Of a stretch of DNA of 35,201 nt, positions 29,962 through 35,201 are shown piece by piece; the stretch's first letter is position 1; every line of letters begins with the position of its first letter. This stretch comes from Patescibacteria group bacterium UBA7396. GTDB taxonomy: Bacteria; Patescibacteriota; Gracilibacteria; BD1-5; UBA6164. The notes below the pieces were generated by a model, which saw nothing but the letters and a program-made list of their open reading frames with translations, did no database searches and had not been told where the DNA came from. The translations under genes were made by a program, and so were the position numbers. The stretch spans positions 1-35,201 of the forward strand of contig DKNE01000015.1 in assembly GCA_002470645.1 (NCBI GenBank), written 5' to 3'.

Positions 29962-31857
29962 CTATTTTATAAATTTATTGATTCTATTTATAAATCATCT
30001 ATAATCTTCTAATTCTCATCATTCTAGTAAAATCGCTTGTTCATAAACATATTGAATCATATCTCTCAGTTTTTCAGATTTGAGATCTTTTTTAAACTCA
30101 TCAAACATAGAGATAACGAGAGGACTTTTAGGATTAAGTTCCAGAATTCTTTTTTGAGTTGGAATTGCTTGTCCCATTGCTTTCATCATTTTTTCCATTT
30201 GTGGAGTCAGTCATCACTCTTTTGTTGTTAAAGCTCAAACATTTTCTCCAAGCCTTGATGTCGCTTGTACTTTTTCTATTTTATCACTTCAAATAGTATT
30301 TTTTATAAGTTCAAATAGATCTTTAAATTCTTTTGTTTTTTCTTCAAAATCTTTTTTTTCTTCTTCATTTTGTAATTCAAGATTTGAAGAAGTAATAGAA
30401 GTGAGTTTATTTCCAGCATATTCATTTAAAACTCCAACAATCCATTCATCAATAGTATCAACTAAAAGTAAAACATCAATATTTTTATTTTTAAATTGGT
30501 CAATATATGGATTTGCTTTTGCTTCAGCGAGGTTTTTAGCTGTGATATAATAAATAGTTTTTATTTCTTTTTTTTCTTCCCCCTCACCTTCAGTTTTTTC
30601 TACTTTTGCTTTTTCAAGATACTCTTCAAGAGTAATTTCTTTATTTTCTAAAAGAGAATAAAATTTTACTATCCCAGCAATTTCTTCTTTTAAATCTGCA
30701 TCATAGTAAATTCATTCTTTTAAAATCTTACCGTAATTTTGTAAAAATGTATCATAATTTTCTTTATTTTCTTTAAGTTCAAATTTCAATTTTTCAAGAA
30801 TTTTTTTTGTGAGTCATTTTTTGATTTTTTCAAGACTTGAGTTTGCTTGTAACATTTCTCTTGAAATATTTAGTGGAATATCTGAAGTTTGTACTACTCA
30901 AGAAATAAATCTTAACCAAACTGGTAATAAATCACGAGCTTTCTCTAATATTAATACATTTTGAACAAAAAGCTTTGGTCAGTATTCTTTGCTTGGATCA
31001 TCGTTTCAAGCAAACATATTTTTTTCTTGAGGAATAAAAAGAATTGATTTATAACTCACTATTCACTCTGTACTTATATGAATATGAGAGAGAGGTTTTT
31101 TAAAATCATAGCTTAAAGAAGAATAAAATTCGCTATATTCTTCTGAAGTTATTTCAGATTTATTTTTATTCCAAATAGCTTTTGTTTCATTAATTTGTTC
31201 CCATTTTTCTTGAGAATTTTTATCTTCATTTGCTATTTCTTTCATTAAAATTGGAACCCCAACATAATGAGAGTGTTTTTTTATTAATTCTCTTAATTTC
31301 CAATTTTCTGCGTACTCTTTTTCTTCAGGTTTTAGAAATATTTTTATAGTAGTTCATCTTGATTTTTTGTTTCATAGCTCAATATTGTAGTTTCATTTTC
31401 ATTCAGAAGTCCATATAACAGAATGTTGTGAATCATTTGATTTTGTTTCTAATTCTACTTTTTCAGCAATCATAAAAACAGAATAAAAACCAACTCAAAA
31501 TTGTCCGATAAGATTATTTTGTTCTTTACTTCCCTTTAATTTATCTAAAAAATCTTTTGTCCCTGATTTTGCAATAGTTCCTATATTCTTAATCACTTCT
31601 TCTTGAGTCATTCAGATACCATTATCTTCAATAATGATAATATGATTTTTGTTATCAACATCGATTTTAATTTCAAATATATTATTTTCTCCAAGATAAT
31701 TACTATCTGTGAGGGATTTAATTCTTGCTTTATCTATAGCATCAGAAGCATTTGAAATCAATTCTCTCAGAAAAATATCTTTATTAGAATAAATAGAATG
31801 AGTGAGTAATTCTAAAAGTCTTTCTGTTTCTGCTTCAAAGGAATATTGTTTACTCAT
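29962..31857 (-). CDS. htpG: Hsp90-family chaperone HtpG
   Basis: Protein of 631 residues, the ATP-dependent Hsp90 homologue. The start is MSKQYSFEAETERLLELLTHSIYSNKDIFLRELISNASDAIDK; the GHKL ATP-binding motifs are DNGIGMT (the second glycine of this motif is UGA) and 'GTIAKSGTKDF' with 'IGQFGVGFYSVFMIAEKV'. The middle domain carries 'IPLNISREMLQ', 'ILEKARDLLPVWLRFISGVVQTSDIPLNISREML'-type contacts, and the C-terminal dimerisation domain is present. Length is as expected. Its promoter region carries a 27-bp CIRCE-like operator, so it is likely repressed by an HrcA-type regulator and induced on heat or stress. An efficient terminator follows. Confidence 0.96.
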
Positions 31858-31879
31858 ATTTTATTTTTTAATAAATAAT

Positions 31880-31906
31880 TTAGCACATAAATAATGTAAG
31901 TGCTAT
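31880..31906. promoter_or_regulatory. CIRCE-like HrcA operator upstream of htpG
   Basis: TTAGCACAT-N9-AAGTGCTAT: exactly 27 bases with the 9-9-9 layout of CIRCE (consensus TTAGCACTC-N9-GAGTGCTAA), matching 7 of 9 consensus bases in each arm. It lies 23 bases upstream of the htpG start, at and downstream of the predicted -10 box. This is the place expected for HrcA repression. HrcA itself is not in this window. Confidence 0.68.
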
Positions 31907-31932
31907 ATTATTTATATTATGTGAAAAGTCAA
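31905..31932 (-). promoter_or_regulatory. htpG promoter
   Basis: Minus strand TTGACT (31927-31932), 16-base spacer, TAATAT (31905-31910). The -10 overlaps the distal end of the CIRCE-like element. Confidence 0.55.
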
Positions 31933-31954
31933 GAAGTATTTTTTTATAAAAACT

Positions 31955-31983
31955 TTGACATATTTGAAAAGTATGATTATATT
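31955..31983 (+). promoter_or_regulatory. sigma-70 promoter of the 32026-32961 gene
   Basis: TTGACA (31955-31960), 17-base spacer, TATATT (31978-31983). It is divergent from the htpG promoter. Leader of about 36 bases, with no Shine-Dalgarno sequence visible. Confidence 0.7.
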
Positions 31984-32025
31984 TGAGAGTATTTTTAAAA
32001 TACATTTATATTTTAATTTTTATAT

Positions 32026-32961
32026 ATGAAAATAATAAATAAAAAATTTGTTTGAGCTATGACTCTTGCAATTTTTTTAACTCCTTGATTGGTAAATGCT
32101 TGAGATGATTATACGAAAGAATATACTCAAAAACAATATATTGAATCTTATTATGATCAGTTTAAAAAAGAATTTTATACTCAACTTTCAAATGGAGATT
32201 TCAGTGAAATTGATAAAAAAATTGCGTGATATGAGGGAGATGTAAAATATTTATCTGAAAATCCTGAGAGTGAACATGCAAAACATCTTTCAGTTTATAA
32301 AGAAAAATTACAAGCATTAAAAGATTTAAAAGCATATTTTTCTTGAAAGAATTCAGACACACTTTCTCAAGCGAGTCAAGAAAATGATATGACATATGTG
32401 AATAATTTTATAAAAAATTTTTCTACATATGAAAATCCATATTCTATAATTGATAATGATTATAAAGATGGTAAAATAACTAAATCTACTTGGCAAAAAG
32501 CTTGGAATTATATTCAAAATAACAAAAAAAGTGAAATAAAAAATCATACAGAAAAAAAATCTGAAGAGGTAAAAAAACAACTTGAAGCTAAAAAAGAAGA
32601 GGTAAAAAAATTTGTTGATAACAAAAATACAGAAATAAAAAAAGAATTTGAGATTAAAAAAGAGGATGTAATAAAAAAAATAGAAGATACTACTTCAAAT
32701 ATTCAATTATTAACAAAAAAATATAAAGCAGAATTTCAAAAAACTTTGAATAATAAAATCTCAAATCTTTCACAAGAAAGACTTGAAAAGGTGATACAAA
32801 ATGTAGATAAAGCAAGAGAAAAATATAATACACTTACTACCATTACTGATGAACAAAAAGCAAAATATCTTGCTCAATTAGATGCTTTAAAATCACTTCT
32901 TCAGTCAAGATTGAATGAATTACAAGATATGATTGATATCGAAGCATTATTTTCTGAATAA
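32026..32961 (+). CDS. secreted coiled-coil protein
   Basis: Protein of 311 residues. Signal peptide MKIINKKFVGAMTLAIFLTPGLVNA (UGA glycines at 10 and 21). After a globular-looking ~110-residue part come long Lys/Glu-rich helices with heptad spacing (EKKSEEVKKQLEAKKEEVKKF, ITDEQKAKYLAQLDALKSLLQ), ending in an acidic stretch. No known family. It has its own promoter and terminator, so it is probably monocistronic. It may be an extracytoplasmic structural or tether protein. Neighbouring M23 peptidase suggests a cell-envelope role. Confidence 0.82.
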
Positions 32962-32966
32962 ATACA

Positions 32967-33000
32967 AAAAAATGAGAATAAAAAAATATTCTCATTTTTT
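32967..33000 (+). terminator. intrinsic terminator
   Basis: AAAAAATGAGAATA (32967-32980) with its complement (32987-33000), loop AAAAAA, ending in six T's. Confidence 0.85.
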
Positions 33001-33025
33001 ATTTTTAATATCTTTAAAAAATAAA

Positions 33026-33052
33026 TTGAAAAAAAGAATTTTTTTTTATAAT
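33026..33052 (+). promoter_or_regulatory. possible promoter of the M23 gene
   Basis: TTGAAA (33026-33031) and a perfect TATAAT (33047-33052), but the spacer is only 15 bases. The leader before ATG at 33080 contains AGAGGA directly next to the start (33074-33079), one of the few SD-like sequences in the window. Confidence 0.45.
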
Positions 33053-33079
33053 AAAGGTATTATATAGTAATGTAGAGGA

Positions 33080-34243
33080 ATGAATTTGAAAAATATATTT
33101 GTAATTTTTTTGATAAGCGCTCTTTTTTTTTGGTATACATTAGTGTATTCATCATTTTATAAAAATATAGAAATAAATTTTTCTGGAGTTTCTGGGAAAA
33201 ATATTTACCTTGATTCACAAAAATTGTCTGGAGTTATAGTCGCGTTTCAGTCAAAAGACATGATTTCAAACTATACTATCCATTCAAATTGTAAAACAAC
33301 TACTGAATTTTTGTATACTCTTTGAACACAAAATTTTTTTTATTTGAATGTAAATGATATTCACTGTAAAAATAATAATTTTTATCTAAAAGATCAAAAT
33401 TGAAATGTTATTATTAATACGAATTTTCAATTGAATTTAGTATCTGATTTTGATTTGTATAATAGATTTACGGATTATACCGATACACTCTTAGTACAGG
33501 CTAATGACAAACTTCTTGCTCAAATGCAAAAATTTAAGTTATTTGCTTCTGTAGACGAGAGAGAAGCAAATTTTGAATATATTCAAAAATCAAGAATTTA
33601 TGATGAATCACTTTATCAAAATCAAAAAATAGAAGAAATACTTTTAAAAAGGCAAAATAAATATAAAATTCCAGTAGAGTGATATAATCTTCCTGATGGA
33701 AAAAATGTTTCAAAATTTCCAAATTGAGGGCGCCCATACAGAGCAAGTTATACTCATGCGGTTCATGAAGGTTGGGATATTGATGCACCTAATAATACTC
33801 CAGTAGTTTCTATTGATGATGGAATAGTTATAAAAATTGTCAATAATTTTCAATTTTCAGATCTCGTAAAAATAAAAAAATGAGATGGTATTACTCATGA
33901 AGATAGATATAAAAATCTTGATATTTTAAGATGAAATCAAGTTTGGATAAAAACTATGAAATGAGATGTAATATTTTATGCTCATTTAAGTACAGTAGCA
34001 CCTTGATTAGGAGTTTGAAAACAAGTTCAAAAATGACAGTATATTTGAAATATTTGAATTACTTGAGTGCCTGATGAAGATTATAAAGATTACCATCTTC
34101 ATTTTGAGCTCAAAAAAAATCCTTACAGTAAAGCAAAAGCAGGAAAAAATACTGAAGTTGACTATATGGCTTGGGATTGGTATTTTAAATGAGAAAGTAT
34201 AAAATATATTTTAGAACATCAATATAGAATTTTTGAAAAATAA
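33080..34243 (+). CDS. M23 (LytM-type) cell-wall peptidase
   Basis: Protein of 387 residues. N-terminal membrane-anchoring or signal segment (LKNIFVIFLISALFFWYTLVY), a ~170-residue unrecognised stalk with helices, then a zinc metallopeptidase domain. The catalytic signatures are HAVHEGWDIDAP (HxxxD type; first zinc ligands) and HLHFEL (HxH). Other expected segments are present: 'GGRPYRAS', 'VVSIDDGIVIKI', 'FYAHLST'. M23 enzymes cut peptidoglycan peptide bridges and act in wall remodelling or as activators. The stop is one base before the smpB start. Several core glycines are UGA. Confidence 0.9.
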
Positions 34244-34244
34244 T

Positions 34245-34700
34245 ATGAAAGATACATTAATTACGAAAAATAAAAAAGCATATTTTGATTATGAAATACT
34301 TGATTCGTGGGAGGCCTGAATAGAGCTTTTTTGACATGAAGTAAAATCAGTGAGAAATGGACATGTAAATTTAAAATGAAGTTACATCTCGCTTCTTTCA
34401 GGTACACCATATTTAAAATGAATGCATATTACTCCATGGAAAGCATTAGTAAATAGACAAAATCTTCCATGAGATAGAGAGAGGAAAATATTTTTGCATA
34501 AAAAAACTATTTTTTCTCTTTTAGGAAAACAAAAAGAGTGAGGATATGCTATTATTCCTTTAGAAATTTATTTTAAGGGAAGTTTGATAAAACTCAGAGT
34601 TTGACTTTGTAAATGAAGAAAAGAATATGATAAAAAACAAGTATTAAAAGAAAGAACGCTTGATAAAGAAGCAAAAATGATGATGAAAAAGTTTTTATAA
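34245..34700 (+). CDS. smpB: SsrA-binding protein SmpB
   Basis: Protein of 151 residues. It starts TKNKKAYFDYEILDSWEAGIELFGHEVKSVRNGHVNLKGSYIS, the SmpB OB-fold signature (typical: N-x-KA-x-HxY-x-I-x-ExxE.GI.L.G.EVKSLR), then IPLEIYFKGSLIKLRVGLCKGRKEYDKKQVLKERTLDKEA, the basic tail. It binds tmRNA and rescues stalled ribosomes, which needs the ssrA RNA, not visible here. The ATG is one base after the M23 stop, so it is co-transcribed. Confidence 0.95.
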
Positions 34701-34734
34701 CCTTAAAAAAATTTATTTTTTAATTTTGAAAAAT

Positions 34735-35193
34735 ATGGAAAAAATTTTTACTCAACCAATAGTATTGGTAGTTTGAGATTCAGTTCAGCAAACAACTATG
34801 AAAGATATTTTAACTCAAAGTGAAAAAACACTTTTGTATTTTTATCCTAAAAATGACACTCCAGGATGTACCTTAGAAAATACTGATTTTACTACGTTAA
34901 AATGAGATTTTAAAAATTTATGAATTCAACTTATTTGAGTTTCAAAAGATAGTAAAGAAAGTCATCAAAAATTTTGTTGAAAATATAGTTTACAAAATGC
35001 ACTTATTTCTGATCCTGAATTAGTATTGCATAATTTTTTTGGAGCATTTTGAGAAAAAAATAATTATGGTAAAATAGTTCAGTGAGTTATTCGCTCTACT
35101 TTTTTACTTGATAAAGAGGGAAATATCTTAAAATCTTGGAAAAATGTAAAGGCTACCAATCATGCAAATAAAATATTAAAAGAAGTTCAATAA
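34735..35193 (+). CDS. Bcp/PrxQ-like peroxiredoxin
   Basis: Protein of 152 residues. The peroxidatic centre 'LLYFYPKNDTPGCTLENTDF' has C45 in the TPGCT motif; family partners lie at about P38, T42. 'LIGVSKDSKESHQKF' and 'LISDPELVLHNFFGAFG', 'VIRSTFLLDKEGNIL' follow the Bcp pattern. The usual resolving Cys five residues after the first (C50) is Thr; another Cys lies at about 82 (KFCGKY), a possible alternative. The N-terminal part is short. It reduces peroxides via thioredoxin-like donors. It starts 34 bases after smpB, with no clear promoter of its own. Confidence 0.9.
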
Positions 35194-35201
35194 AAAAGAC
35201 A

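Noticed and set aside
1..35201. UGA as tryptophan (mycoplasma-type code)
   Set aside because: UGA falls at invariant Gly sites such as Walker A loops, not at conserved Trp.

Overview
This is a very AT-rich bacterial window that reads correctly only if UGA is glycine (translation table 25). UGA falls on invariant glycines: the Walker A loops of thymidylate kinase and MutS, the GHxGD-type motif of a GGDEF protein, the HtpG ATP pocket and the radical-SAM GGE motif. UGG is still used for tryptophan. That combination points to Absconditabacteria (SR1) or Gracilibacteria (BD1-5). Under this code 29 genes are intact, and almost all the apparent short ORFs are fragments of them. I see no tRNA, rRNA, CRISPR array or insertion sequence, and no gene-free stretch above about 180 bases.

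Layout. 1-4.9 kb (minus strand): a diguanylate cyclase, then the macromolecular-synthesis pair rpoD and dnaG, then an unknown protein. 4.9-6.9 kb (plus): thymidylate kinase, YraN nuclease-fold protein and glycerol-3-phosphate dehydrogenase, tightly packed. 6.9-9.0 kb (minus): a Fur-family regulator and a baseplate-J-like membrane protein typical of CPR bacteria. 9.1-11.6 kb (plus): a MutS-like protein lacking the mismatch-recognition domain, and a GT4 glycosyltransferase. 11.7-29.8 kb (minus): an 18-kb run of 13 genes with gaps of at most about 30 bases and several stop/start overlaps. 30.0-31.9 kb (minus): htpG with a CIRCE-like operator. 32.0-35.2 kb (plus): a secreted coiled-coil protein, an M23 peptidase, smpB and a peroxiredoxin.

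The 18-kb run is the notable part. Its core resembles the His-Xaa-Ser (Hxs) peptide-modification system: a convincing HxsB radical-SAM maturase, two overlapping HxsD-like proteins, and a 211-residue Gly/Pro/Ser/Cys-rich protein with six His-x-Ser/Asn tripeptides in the HxsA (precursor) position. Around it are a SPASM radical-SAM enzyme, two tandem radical-SAM paralogs of identical length, a fourth radical-SAM protein with a CX4CX2C cluster motif, a fusion of an orotate-phosphoribosyltransferase-like domain to a PQQ-type beta-propeller, a large secreted multi-domain protein, a Cys-repeat lipoprotein, an exported membrane-anchored protein, and an A24 prepilin-peptidase-like protein. One good sigma-70 promoter precedes the run. 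My inference is that it encodes production, modification and surface display or export of a modified peptide or protein. The product and the roles of the added enzymes are unknown.
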